Below, piece after piece: positions 1 to 8,099 of a stretch of 64,000 bases of DNA. The notes beneath the pieces were generated by a model. It did no database searches, was not told the origin of the DNA, and saw nothing but the letters and a program-made list of their open reading frames with translations. Origin of the DNA: Beijerinckiaceae bacterium. GTDB lineage: Bacteria; Pseudomonadota; Alphaproteobacteria; Rhizobiales; Beijerinckiaceae. The stretch spans positions 620,001-684,000 of the forward strand of contig JAPZTO010000002.1 in assembly GCA_027532775.1 (NCBI GenBank). Direction: 5' to 3'. The position numbers and the translations under genes are program-made. Each line of letters starts with the position of its first letter. Position 1 is the first letter of the stretch.

Positions 1-769
1 AGTGCCCCTCGGCGCCGACCGCGATGTTGATATGCCCGTTGCGCGTCCGGTAGACGCCCATCGGGGTCGAATAGGGGTGGTCATTGCCCGATTGCGGCGG
101 GACCTTGCCCTCGACAAGGTAGCGCGCGGCCTGGAAATCCATCATCCCGATCTGCGCCTCGAGCAGCGAGGTCTGCACCCATTGTCCGAGGCCCGATACC
201 GCCCGCTCCTGCAAGGCAACCAGCGCACCGATCGCTGCATAGAGGCCGGCAGCGGAATCCGCCACCGCGATGCCCGCGCGAACAGGCCCCTGCCCCGGCA
301 GCCCGGTGACAGACATCAGCCCGCCCATGCCCTGCGCGATCTGATCAAAGCCGGACCGGCTGCGATAGGGCCCGGTCTGGCCGAAGCCGGAAAGCGAAAC
401 GAGGATCAGGCGCGGGTTGAGCGCGTGCAACGTCTCGAAATCGAGACCGAGCTTGCCTTTCACATCGGGACGGAAATTCTCGATCAGCAGGTCGGCCGTT
501 TCCAGCAGGCGCCGCAGAACGGCCATTCCCGAGGGCTTCTTGAGGTTGAGGGTCAGCGACCGCTTGTTCCGGTGCAGGTTCTGCATGTCGTAGCCGTGAC
601 GCGGCCCGCTCATGTTCTCGTTCGGGTCAAGCCCCGGCGGCGGCTCGACCTTGATCACGTCGGCACCGAAATCCGCGAAAATGCGAACGCAGGTCGGCCC
701 CGCGCGCACGCGTGAAAGGTCGATCACGCGAAGAGGTCGGAGCGCGGTCGAGGGCGCGGGTCGGGGCAT
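1..769 (-). CDS. CaiB/BaiF family CoA-transferase (partial, C-terminus outside window)
   Basis: Class III CoA-transferases move coenzyme A between organic acids. The visible 256 residues start MPRPAPSTALRPLRVIDLSR and carry the family landmarks: RVIDLSRV...AGP near residues 14-25, IKVEPP at 39-44, NLHRNKRSL near 64-72, NLKKP near 75-79, LIENFRP at 95-101, LSGFGQTGPY near 126-135, and the catalytic aspartate in VADSAAG (about D171). The frame is open to base 1, so the C-terminal third is missing. The start lies 3 bases after the dctM stop, so it is probably the distal gene of the leftward TRAP operon. The acid it activates cannot be told from sequence; a sugar-acid or dicarboxylic acid breakdown product would fit the neighbours. 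Confidence 0.9.
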   Translation of the reverse strand, partial: MPRPAPSTALRPLRVIDLSRVRAGPTCVRIFADFGADVIKVEPPPGLDPNENMSGPRHGYDMQNLHRNKRSLTLNLKKPSGMAVLRRLLETADLLIENFRPDVKGKLGLDFETLHALNPRLILVSLSGFGQTGPYRSRSGFDQIAQGMGGLMSVTGLPGQGPVRAGIAVADSAAGLYAAIGALVALQERAVSGLGQWVQTSLLEAQIGMMDFQAARYLVEGKVPPQSGNDHPYSTPMGVYRTRNGHINIAVGAEGH

Positions 770-772
770 GGC

Positions 773-2056
773 TCAGTTTCCGAAGGCAAGGCGCGGGATG
801 AAGGTCGTGATCCACGGAACATAAGTGATCACGAGCAGCGTCAAGCCCAACGGGATATAGAACGGCATCATCTCGCGCAGGACATCCCGCATCCGGACCT
901 GTGCGATATCGGCCACGAGATAAAGCGCCAGCCCCATGGGCGGCGTCAGCAGCCCGACCATCAGGTTGAACACCACGACCATGCCGAGATGCACGGGATC
1001 GACACCGGCCAGCATCAGCGGCTTCGCGATGATCGGCGCAACGACGAGGATCGCCGTTGTCGAGTCAAGGAACATGCCAACGATCAGAAGCAGGATGTTG
1101 ACGAGCAGCAGGAGGACAAGCGGATCGGACGAGATCGACAGCATCCACCCCGCGAGGATCTGCGGCACACGCTCGACCGACAGGATCCAGCCGAACAGGG
1201 CAGCCACAGCCACGATCAGCAGGATCGCGGCCGAGGAACGGATCGTCTCCAGCGCGGCCGCGTAGAGACCATGCCAGGTCAACTCGCGATAGAAGAGCGC
1301 GCTGATCGCGATGGTGTAGATCACGGTGACGGAAGCGATCTCGGTCGGCGTGAAGAAGCCGGCGAGCATGCCGCCGATCAGCAGGACGGGCGCCAGGATC
1401 GCCGGGAGGGCGGGCCAGAAATCGCGCAGGATCTCGCGGATCGTGGGCCAGCGTTCAGCGCGCGGATACTTCCGCTTCCGGGCGAGCCATGCCGTCATCA
1501 GCATGAGGCCAGCCACGCAGAGCAGGCCCGGCAGGATGCCGCCGAGCAGCAACTGGAGCACGGAAACGCCCGTGACAGTGCCGTAGATGATCAGCGGGAT
1601 GCTGGGCGGGAAGATCGGGCCGACAATGGCGGAAGACGAGGTGACCGCCGCCGCAAAGGCCCGGTTGTAGCCCTTCTCCTTCATCGCATCGATCTCGATC
1701 CGGCCGATCCCGCCGATATCAGCCAGAGCGGAGCCGGACATGCCGGCAAAGACCAGCGAGCCGAAGATGTTCACCTGCGCGAGACCACCCGGCAGGCGGC
1801 CGACCAATGTGTCTGCAAACTTGTAGATGTATTTCGAGATGCCGGCGGAATTCATCAGGCTGCCGACGAACAGGAAGACCGGCACCGCCACCAGCGGGAA
1901 GGAATCCATCGCATAGAGCGTACGCTGCGCCAACAGGTCGAGTGGCAGGCCGTTGGCCGCGAGATAAATCAGGCACGGGATGCCGATGGCCAGCACGACC
2001 GGGAACCCGAGCGCGAACAGGCCGACAAAGGCGAGGACAACGAGAAAGCCGGCCAT
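773..2056 (-). CDS. dctM: TRAP transporter large permease (DctM family)
   Basis: The 427-residue polytopic inner-membrane protein is the normal DctM length. It forms the ion-coupled translocation channel of a tripartite ATP-independent periplasmic transporter. Hydrophobic segments run throughout, and typical DctM stretches are visible: FAGMSGSALADIGGIG near residue 103, SSSAIVGPIFPPSIPLIIYG near 140, FFTPTEIASVTVIY near 230, and the C-terminal LTPPMGLALYLVADIA near 370. It follows dctQ by 10 bases and precedes the CoA-transferase by 3 bases, so all are probably on one leftward transcript. The substrate is unknown; neighbouring genes suggest a sugar acid. Confidence 0.95.
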   Translation of the reverse strand: MAGFLVVLAFVGLFALGFPVVLAIGIPCLIYLAANGLPLDLLAQRTLYAMDSFPLVAVPVFLFVGSLMNSAGISKYIYKFADTLVGRLPGGLAQVNIFGSLVFAGMSGSALADIGGIGRIEIDAMKEKGYNRAFAAAVTSSSAIVGPIFPPSIPLIIYGTVTGVSVLQLLLGGILPGLLCVAGLMLMTAWLARKRKYPRAERWPTIREILRDFWPALPAILAPVLLIGGMLAGFFTPTEIASVTVIYTIAISALFYRELTWHGLYAAALETIRSSAAILLIVAVAALFGWILSVERVPQILAGWMLSISSDPLVLLLLVNILLLIVGMFLDSTTAILVVAPIIAKPLMLAGVDPVHLGMVVVFNLMVGLLTPPMGLALYLVADIAQVRMRDVLREMMPFYIPLGLTLLVITYVPWITTFIPRLAFGN

Positions 2057-2066
2057 GATCGGGACC

Positions 2067-2549
2067 TCAGGTCAGGGTGGTCTGCTTCTCGTCGGGCCTG
2101 CCGCGCGAGAAGGTGGTCCAGAACAGGCTGGCACAAGCGAGCGCGAGAAGGGCCGCACCGATGGCCAGCGGCCCCATGAAGAACAGGAAAGGCATTTCCA
2201 GCGTCGCGGTCGTGCTGCTGAAATTGCGGCTGATTGTCAGGAAGGCGGCCACCGAAAGGACCGAGAAGAAGACGATTCCTGAAATTTCGATGGCCATTTG
2301 CAGGAGCCAGCGGGGCCGTTCCGGCAGCATGCCCTGGAATTCCTCCATCCGGATCTGCCCGCCATCCAGCGACACGAGAGCCGCGGCAAGGAAGGTCAGG
2401 CAGATCAGCATGTAGCGCGCGATCTCCTCGGCACCGGCAAGCGGCACATCGAAGACCCCACGCATGATGATCTGGGTAAAGGGCGCCAGGATCAGGCCTG
2501 CGAGAAGCAGGCAGGATACGATCCGGAGGGCGAGGACGAGCAGTCGCAT
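2067..2549 (-). CDS. dctQ: TRAP transporter small permease (DctQ family)
   Basis: The 160-residue protein has four hydrophobic segments (about residues 5-28, 43-62, 84-105 and 125-147), matching DctQ. The motif FTQIIMRGVFDVPLAGAEEIARYM near residues 24-47 is the family hallmark (R-x-F-x-x-P-x-x-W/AEE). It would join DctM in the membrane. It lies between dctP and dctM in the usual P-Q-M order, and a hairpin separates it from dctP. Substrate undetermined. Confidence 0.93.
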   Translation of the reverse strand: MRLLVLALRIVSCLLLAGLILAPFTQIIMRGVFDVPLAGAEEIARYMLICLTFLAAALVSLDGGQIRMEEFQGMLPERPRWLLQMAIEISGIVFFSVLSVAAFLTISRNFSSTTATLEMPFLFFMGPLAIGAALLALACASLFWTTFSRGRPDEKQTTLT

Positions 2550-2573
2550 GACGGTTTCCGGCTGGCTGGAGGT

Positions 2574-2593
2574 GGCGGGCCCGGAGGCCCGCC
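2574..2593 (-). promoter_or_regulatory. Intercistronic hairpin between dctP and dctQ
   Basis: A perfect 8-bp inverted repeat (GGCGGGCC / GGCCCGCC) with a CGGA tetraloop sits 11 bases after the dctP stop and 24 bases before the dctQ start. There is no T-run, so full termination is unlikely. It could protect the binding-protein part of the mRNA from 3' decay. Similar hairpins follow four other binding-protein genes in this window. Confidence 0.6.
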
Positions 2594-2604
2594 GGAATGA
2601 GGCG

Positions 2605-3597
2605 TTACTTCACGGCCTGTATCTGGGTGATGTAGTTGGTCCAGTCCGGGAAATCCTTCGCGACCTGATCGAGCACGGCCTTGCGGAAGGCGGCGAGATC
2701 CAGCCCGTCCTTCTCTCCGATAAAGGTCATGCCCTTGCCCTCAAGCTCCTTGCGGTAGCGGTCGAAGCTTTCATTGTCCCAGGCCAGCGTCTTCTGGCCG
2801 ACCTCGGCCATCGTGTCCTCGATGATCTTGCGATCGGCAGCGGGGATGCCCTGCCACACGCGCTCGTTCACGAAGACCGACAGGACCGATTGCATATGGC
2901 CGGTCAACATCACGAATTTCTGCACTTCGAACAGCTTCAGGTTGAAGATGTTCGGCAGCGGGTTTTCCTGGCCGACAACGAGACCGGTCGCCAAGGCGGT
3001 GGCCAGTTCCGAAACTTCGACCGGCGTGGCGATGGCGCCCATGCCGGTCAGCATCGAGGACCACAACTTCACGGGCACGCCGCGATACTTCTTGCCCTTC
3101 ATGTCAGCCGGCGAAAGCACCTTTTCCTTCGAGGTGAGGTGCCGCGTGCCCTGGAAGAACGAGCCGACAATGCGCATCCCGCCCTTCTCGACGAGTTCCT
3201 TGTTGATGGCCTGAAGCGCGGGCGATGTCCGCGCATCCGTAGCGCGCAGCGAATGTTCGGCATCGCGGTAGACGAACGGCGTGTTGAACACCGCCGTCGT
3301 CGGCAGGATGCGGCCGAGCGAGGCGAAGTCATGATGGCCGATCGCAATCGCGCCGGATTTCACGCCATCGACCATCTCCGCCACACCGCCAAGCTGGGAA
3401 TTGGCGAAAACCTGAATCTCGACGCGGCCTTGCGTGCGCTCCTTCACGAGCTTGGCAACCTCGTCGGCATAGAGTGTCTGCGGCGCATTCGCGACGCCGA
3501 CATGCGCGTAGCGAAGCTTGATCTGCGCATCGGCCGGCGCCGTCATCAACGGCAGGATCGCCAGACCCGGCGCAAGCAACCATTTCCAGTTCAGCAT
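2605..3597 (-). CDS. dctP: TRAP transporter substrate-binding protein (DctP family)
   Basis: This is the periplasmic receptor of the TRAP system, 330 residues from the chosen start. An upstream in-frame ATG would add five residues, but the strong GGAGGAAG ribosome site lies inside that extension and positions the start at MLNWKW. A signal peptide (residues 1-24, ending ADAQ) is followed by IKLRYAHV, typical of DctP. The conserved arginine region around YRGVPVKLWSSMLTGMGA and the VVGQENPLPNI segment (family G.EN...) are visible. The ligand is not predictable with confidence; C4-dicarboxylates or sugar acids are both common for this family. Confidence 0.94.
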   Translation of the reverse strand: MLNWKWLLAPGLAILPLMTAPADAQIKLRYAHVGVANAPQTLYADEVAKLVKERTQGRVEIQVFANSQLGGVAEMVDGVKSGAIAIGHHDFASLGRILPTTAVFNTPFVYRDAEHSLRATDARTSPALQAINKELVEKGGMRIVGSFFQGTRHLTSKEKVLSPADMKGKKYRGVPVKLWSSMLTGMGAIATPVEVSELATALATGLVVGQENPLPNIFNLKLFEVQKFVMLTGHMQSVLSVFVNERVWQGIPAADRKIIEDTMAEVGQKTLAWDNESFDRYRKELEGKGMTFIGEKDGLDLAAFRKAVLDQVAKDFPDWTNYITQIQAVK

Positions 3598-3646
3598 CGT
3601 TCTTCCTCCCATTTCCGGCCCTTCGGGCGCTGGTTACATGAGGGCA

Positions 3647-4540
3647 TCAGCCCTCGCGGTCGTAAACCTTGACCAAGGCGGTCGTATCGAGTTCCGCATG
3701 GCCGAAATGCACGGCCATCCGGTAGAGATTGAGCGCATCCGCCGTCATCGGCGTTGCGGTTTTCAGCCCGGCGGTGAAGACATTGACCATCTCGAGGTCC
3801 TTCAGCATCTGCCGGGCATAGCCCTGCGGCGCGAATTCCCGGTTGGCCATACGTGGATAGTTGCGCTGGAGCAGGTTGCTGTCGGCATGGCCGCCCGAAA
3901 GGCATTCGGGGATGCGCTTGGCGTCGATCCCGGCAGCCTCGGCCACCATCAGCGCCTCGGCCAGCACGGCATGCGTGCAGCCGACGATCATCTGGTTGAT
4001 CATCTTCGCCACCAGCCCGGCGCCGGGGCCACCCATGATCGTGTAGCGCGCGGCGACATCCGCCATCAGCGGCGCGGCTAGGTCGAGATCCGCCTCGCGC
4101 CCCCCGGCCATCACGGTCAGCGTGCCGGTACCGGAAGCCGGCGGGCCGCCCGAGACGGGGGTATCGACCCAGCCGCAACCGCGCTCTGCGAGCAGGCGCG
4201 CACCGAGGCGGCGGCAGGCCTCGACGGGAATCGTGGAGAAATCGACAAGGATCTGACCCGGCTTCATCGCGGCTGCCACGCCGCCGCTGCCGAACATGAC
4301 CTGCTCCACTGCATCGAGCGTCGGCAGGTTCAGGACAATCAGGTCCGCCCCCTCCACCACACCGGCCGGCGCAGCAGCGATGCTGGCCCCCGCCTCGCGT
4401 GCGGCCTCGCAGCGGGCGGGCACGATATCATAAGCCGTGATCGCATAGCCCTTCGGCAGCAGATGGCGGACCATCGGCAGGCCCATCAGGCCGACGCCGA
4501 GATAGCCGAGGCGCGGCTTCCCCTTCCCCGTTTCAGACAT
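3647..4540 (-). CDS. NAD(P)-dependent beta-hydroxyacid dehydrogenase (3-hydroxyisobutyrate dehydrogenase / tartronate semialdehyde reductase family)
   Basis: The 297-residue protein has the N-terminal Rossmann motif LGYLGVGLMGLPMVRHLL (G-x-G-x-x-G, residues 13-30) and the substrate-binding signature FVDTPVSGGPPASGTGTLTVMAG-like segment (WVDTPVSGG near residue 123). The catalytic lysine is in the GAGLVAKMINQMI segment (about K178; family G-x-G-x-x-x-K-x-x-N). It would reduce or oxidise a short 3-hydroxyacid such as 2-hydroxy-3-oxopropionate. The ribosome site AGGAGAGGG lies directly upstream. Its start overlaps the end of the amidohydrolase gene by 8 bases, so the two are translationally coupled. 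The exact substrate is open. Confidence 0.92.
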   Translation of the reverse strand: MSETGKGKPRLGYLGVGLMGLPMVRHLLPKGYAITAYDIVPARCEAAREAGASIAAAPAGVVEGADLIVLNLPTLDAVEQVMFGSGGVAAAMKPGQILVDFSTIPVEACRRLGARLLAERGCGWVDTPVSGGPPASGTGTLTVMAGGREADLDLAAPLMADVAARYTIMGGPGAGLVAKMINQMIVGCTHAVLAEALMVAEAAGIDAKRIPECLSGGHADSNLLQRNYPRMANREFAPQGYARQMLKDLEMVNVFTAGLKTATPMTADALNLYRMAVHFGHAELDTTALVKVYDREG

Positions 4541-5507
4541 GTCCCTCTCCTATCGAATAGATGCGGCGGGCGTTTTCGACGAACAACGCCTCTTGTTCAG
4601 CGGCAGGGAACCCGGCGACGATGGCCTCGAACCCCCCGAAGATCACGGGGAAGCTGGCACAAAGCGAGTCGACCGGGAAATTCGAGGCGAACATGCATCG
4701 TTCAACGCCGAAGGCCTCGATCGTCCGCAATACGACCCCGCGATTGGCATCCGCCGTCCAGGCCTGACCGGGCACGCCGATCCCCGAGATCTTGACCATG
4801 ACATTGGGGCATGCCGAAAAACGCTGCATCGCTTCGTGCCATCTCGCCAGCCCCTCGGACGAGCGATCCGCCGGCAGGCCGGTATGGTTGAGAATGATCG
4901 TGGTTTCAGGAAAATCCGCCGCCAGCCGCGCCGCCTCGCCGAGATGCCACCACGGCGTCTGGAGGTCGAAACGGAGGCCCAACGGCGCCAGCCGGGCGAA
5001 ACCCTCGCGCCAGAGGGTATCGGTCATGCCGCCGGGCGCGCCTTCGGCCGGGGAGGCATTGGCCCGCGGCTTGTGCCGGACAGAGCGGACGAAGCCTCGC
5101 GCAGCATGGCTTTCCAGCACGGCTCCACAATCGGCCCGGTCGAGCCAGGCCTGCGCCACGGCCACGCTGGGCAGCCCGGATTCCGCACGCAATGCAGCGA
5201 TGTAATCCATCTCGCCGACGGGATCGCGCGGGTCCCATTCGGCCTCGACATAGACACTGGCCAGCAGGCGATAGGGCGCGGCATCCCGGCGGTAATCCTC
5301 TGGCAGGTAGGGCCGGCGGATCGCGGAATAGTCGCCGTAGCGGAAACGGACCGGGGGCTCGTCACGGAGCCAGGGATGGTAGTTCCGGCCGGGATCCCAG
5401 ACATGGTGATGCGCGTCCACCACGGCGCGTCCAGCCCCGTTCTGGTTGACCGATCCTGCCCCTGGCTGGTGTGAAATCGCTGCCTCCCGGATTGACGGCA
5501 GGGCCAC
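4533..5507 (-). CDS. Amidohydrolase-2 family hydrolase (sugar lactonase-like)
   Basis: A 324-residue TIM-barrel metal-dependent hydrolase. The N-terminal metal motif is VVDAHHHVWDP (residues 29-39), followed by YHPWL. A strand-end histidine sits in IILNHTGLP, and the terminal aspartate lies in FASNFPVD. This pattern matches L-fuconolactonase/L-rhamnonolactonase and 2-pyrone-4,6-dicarboxylate lactonase relatives. It is the first gene of the leftward operon and diverges from a 2-keto-3-deoxyarabonate-dehydratase-like gene, which favours hydrolysis of a sugar lactone. The first ~28 residues are weakly conserved in composition, so a slightly later start is possible. Confidence 0.85.
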   Translation of the reverse strand: MALPSIREAAISHQPGAGSVNQNGAGRAVVDAHHHVWDPGRNYHPWLRDEPPVRFRYGDYSAIRRPYLPEDYRRDAAPYRLLASVYVEAEWDPRDPVGEMDYIAALRAESGLPSVAVAQAWLDRADCGAVLESHAARGFVRSVRHKPRANASPAEGAPGGMTDTLWREGFARLAPLGLRFDLQTPWWHLGEAARLAADFPETTIILNHTGLPADRSSEGLARWHEAMQRFSACPNVMVKISGIGVPGQAWTADANRGVVLRTIEAFGVERCMFASNFPVDSLCASFPVIFGGFEAIVAGFPAAEQEALFVENARRIYSIGEGHV

Positions 5508-5533
5508 TATAGCTAATGGTTTCCCGGTCGCAA

Positions 5534-5546
5534 GTATGCTGCATAC
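5534..5546. promoter_or_regulatory. Palindromic operator candidate between divergent catabolic genes
   Basis: GTATGC-T-GCATAC is a perfect 6+1+6 palindrome in the 63-bp gap between the leftward amidohydrolase operon and the rightward dehydratase. Short palindromes built on GTAT/ATAC are typical of GntR (FadR-subfamily) repressors, which often control sugar-acid genes. No regulator gene is adjacent inside the window. It lies 25-37 bases before the dehydratase ATG and 27-39 before the amidohydrolase ATG, so it could govern both. Confidence 0.5.
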
Positions 5547-5570
5547 AGTTTTTCAGGAAGGTTCAGCGCA

Positions 5571-6515
5571 ATGGTCCAGGCCAAGGCTCCGCACGGGTTC
5601 CAGCGTCCCTACAAGGGCGTGTTTCCGGTCGTTCCCACGATCTTCGACGCCAATGGCGGCCTCGATCTCGAGGGCCAGAAGCGTTGCCTCGACTTCATGA
5701 TCGATGCCGGCTCGCACGGGTTATGCATCCTGGCGAATTTCTCGGAACAGTTCGTCCTCTCCGATGCCGAGCGCGAAGTGCTGACGAAACTCTGTCTCGA
5801 CCATGTGGCCGGGCGCGTGCCGGTGATTGTCACGACGACGCATTTCTCATCCCGCGTCTGCGCAGAACGATCCAAGGCAGCCGAGGATATGGGCGCGGCC
5901 ATGGTGATGATCATGCCACCCTATCACGGTGCGACCTTCCGGGTAGGCGAAGCGCAGATCGCCGAGTTCTTCAAGGTCGTTTCCGATGCGATCTCGATCC
6001 CGATCATGATCCAGGATGCACCGGTGGCGGGCACGCCGCTGCCCCCCGCCCTGCTGGCCAAGCTGGCCAAGGAGATCGAGCAGGTCGCCTATTTCAAGAT
6101 CGAGACCGCCGGCGCAGCCACCAAGCTGCGTGACCTGCTGGCGCTTGGCGGCGCAGCGATCGAGGGCCCGTGGGATGGCGAGGAGGCGATCACGCTCATG
6201 GCCGATCTCGATGCCGGCTGCACCGGGGCCATGACGGGCGGCGGCTATCCAGACGGAATCCGCCAGATCATGGACCCTTGGGCGCGGGGCGACCGGGCCG
6301 CTACCCGGGCTGCCTATTCGAAATGGCTGCCGCTGATCAACCACGAGAACCGGCAATGCGGTCTCATCACGGCCAAGATCCTGATGAAGGCCGGCGGCAT
6401 CATCGCCTGCGATGATGTGCGGCACCCGCTCCGGCGCCCCTCGCCCGAAGCCGAGGCACAATTGCTGGAACTGGCGCGCGACCTCGACGTGATGGCGCTG
6501 CGCTGGGCCCGTTAG
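5571..6515 (+). CDS. DapA/NAL-family lyase, probable L-2-keto-3-deoxyarabonate dehydratase
   Basis: This 314-residue class I aldolase-fold protein has the Schiff-base lysine in VAYFKIETAG (about K172) and the active-site tyrosine in MIMPPYHGATFR (about Y120). The segment ILANFSEQF, where classical DapA has GTTGE, and the segments IQDAPVAGTPLP, EGPWDGEEAIT, AMTGGGYPDGI and PLINHENRQ are characteristic of the keto-deoxyarabonate dehydratase group (EC 4.2.1.43) that forms alpha-ketoglutarate semialdehyde in the non-phosphorylative L-arabinose route. A ribosome site AGGAAGG precedes the ATG. It is transcribed away from the lactonase/TRAP operon and ends 9 bases before the convergent TMEM43 gene. 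KDG/other keto-deoxy sugar-acid activity is the main alternative. Confidence 0.85.
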   Translation: MVQAKAPHGFQRPYKGVFPVVPTIFDANGGLDLEGQKRCLDFMIDAGSHGLCILANFSEQFVLSDAEREVLTKLCLDHVAGRVPVIVTTTHFSSRVCAERSKAAEDMGAAMVMIMPPYHGATFRVGEAQIAEFFKVVSDAISIPIMIQDAPVAGTPLPPALLAKLAKEIEQVAYFKIETAGAATKLRDLLALGGAAIEGPWDGEEAITLMADLDAGCTGAMTGGGYPDGIRQIMDPWARGDRAATRAAYSKWLPLINHENRQCGLITAKILMKAGGIIACDDVRHPLRRPSPEAEAQLLELARDLDVMALRWAR

Positions 6516-6524
6516 GCCAGGTGG

Positions 6525-7712
6525 TCAGGCCGGGGCTCCCTGCGCTGCCACGGCCTGACGACGCTGCCGGAGCTTGCGGAACCCGAAAGCAAGGCCGAAG
6601 CCGATGGCCAGCACGACGATCGAGACGAGTGGCCGGTAGGCGAACCAGGCCACGGCGATGACCGCCGGCCCAAGAATAGCCGTCGCCGCCGCGGCTACAA
6701 GCCCGACCGCGCCGCTGACAAGGCTTCCGAGCAGCGGAACATAGCTCGCCAGCAGCGTCACCGGGGCGAAGAGCGACGAGAAGCCGATGAACATGACCAG
6801 AAGGCCAACGGCCCTGAGGATCCACGTCAGGATGACATTGTCCTGCTGGGCAGTCTCGAACATCTCGTCGGTCGTGCGGGTGCCATTGGCTGCCAGCAGG
6901 AAGTCGCGGCCGTTGCGGGCCCTGTAGGGCTCAATGCCATCCGCTGTCTGTCGGCCGACAAAGCTCGCCGTTCCCTCGGGCAGGAGCTGGTAGCTGACGC
7001 GCAGGCTGCCGACCTGCGTGCCGTTCTGGTTGTTGGCGAGGAAGAGCATCCCGTCCCGCATGACGAGCGCGGAACCCGTGCGCCGACGCGCGGTTTCGAC
7101 CACCGCCGGATCCAGCCGGTAGTCGCTCGCACCGGACAATCGTTGTATTGCATTTCCAATGGGATAGACATCAATCTTCGCATCTCGTACGAAGAACGCC
7201 TCTGATGACCAGCGCATCGGCGGGTTCTGATGGCCCTGCGGCACGCGGAACCGGCTCGAATCGACCGGACGGTCGCTCCATTCCTGCGAATAGGTGAACT
7301 TCCGGTCCTGGCCAGAGCCCGATTCCTTCTCCACCCATTGCAGCATCTCGACCTTGCGGGCCAGTTTCAGCCCCCGGGAGCGAATGCCGAAAAGATCGTC
7401 CTGCACGCCGCTGGCGGACCGGACCTCGCCGCTGACATGGATCAGCTTGCCATCGAAAGCCGGGTCGCGGCGCTGGGTACCGATGGACTGTACCAGCCCC
7501 TGCCCCTCTTCCAGCGCCCGTGCGGTCTTCACCGCGCGACCCTCGTTCCAGAACAGGCCCCAGCAGGCCAGCGGAACCAGCAGCAACCCCATCAGGATGG
7601 CACCGAAACTGTTGGAAAGCCGCTCGAGGAAGCCCTGCGGGGCGGCATGGACATCTTCGCCTGACGGGCTCGGGAAGGTTTCCTCGCCCCGGAACGGATC
7701 ATTGTCTGACAT
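6525..7712 (-). CDS. TMEM43 (LUMA) family membrane protein
   Basis: A 395-residue protein starting MSDNDPF. A single hydrophobic segment near residues 35-52 (ILMGLLLVPLACWGLFW) is followed by NEGRAV, the conserved signature of the TMEM43 family. Then comes a long soluble region including LIHVSGEV, GLKLARKVEMLQW and FTYSQEW, and a cluster of three or four membrane segments at about residues 300-380. The family is known from eukaryotic inner nuclear membrane and from scattered bacteria; its bacterial role is not established. A longer upstream in-frame extension exists but lacks a good ribosome site and reads like non-coding sequence. It is convergent with the dehydratase gene and divergent from the cyclase. 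Confidence 0.82.
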   Translation of the reverse strand: MSDNDPFRGEETFPSPSGEDVHAAPQGFLERLSNSFGAILMGLLLVPLACWGLFWNEGRAVKTARALEEGQGLVQSIGTQRRDPAFDGKLIHVSGEVRSASGVQDDLFGIRSRGLKLARKVEMLQWVEKESGSGQDRKFTYSQEWSDRPVDSSRFRVPQGHQNPPMRWSSEAFFVRDAKIDVYPIGNAIQRLSGASDYRLDPAVVETARRRTGSALVMRDGMLFLANNQNGTQVGSLRVSYQLLPEGTASFVGRQTADGIEPYRARNGRDFLLAANGTRTTDEMFETAQQDNVILTWILRAVGLLVMFIGFSSLFAPVTLLASYVPLLGSLVSGAVGLVAAAATAILGPAVIAVAWFAYRPLVSIVVLAIGFGLAFGFRKLRQRRQAVAAQGAPA

Positions 7713-8099
7713 GGAAGCCCCCGCGCGCTGCAACCCCACCGACTCACCCGGCCGGCCAAACTTGCCGGGAATCGGGCGATATCCGCGACGTTTTGTCCAG
7801 AACCTCCCGGCAATCCGCTGTTGATTCCCGCCTCTGCCACCGAGACACAAGCCGAAGGGCCCGCTGGCGACATTCGGGGGAACCTGTGGGTTTTGCCACA
7901 GATCAGGACTGTGAAGATGCAAGGATGCATCCAGCCTCCCGATCCTGCCGAGAGCTGCATGGCCGAAAGCACGCCCACCTGCCTGATCGAGTGCCAGCCC
8001 TCCGCCGCGAAGGCCGGCTCGCCCTTGCGCCGGCCTCGCGTGACATCGCAACCGAAACTGCCTAGCTTCAGCCCCCGATCCGATTGGCAGGGGGTGTCG
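7713..8099. other. Divergent intergenic region (TMEM43 / cyclase)
   Basis: This 387-bp stretch separates the leftward TMEM43 gene from the rightward cyclase. Open frames run through it, but they lack family resemblance and good ribosome sites, so I treat it as non-coding. It holds a CRP-like palindrome at 7885-7900 and a 10-bp palindrome (GGATGCATCC) at 7923-7932. No convincing -35/-10 pair was identified. Confidence 0.6.
7885..7900. promoter_or_regulatory. CRP-like palindrome TGTGG-N6-CCACA
   Basis: TGTGG (7885-7889), six bases, CCACA (7896-7900) is a perfect palindrome with the spacing of the CRP consensus TGTGA-N6-TCACA; only the fifth base of each arm differs. It lies about 200 bp upstream of the cyclase start. 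A Crp-type protein with a cAMP-binding signature is encoded at 13300-13980, which makes feedback control of cyclase expression plausible. It could instead be a chance inverted repeat. Confidence 0.45.

Noticed and set aside
7821-8099. N-terminal extension of the cyclase by 93 residues
   Set aside because: The extension has no domain resemblance and no ribosome site, whereas AGGGGGTG stands just before the ATG at 8100.
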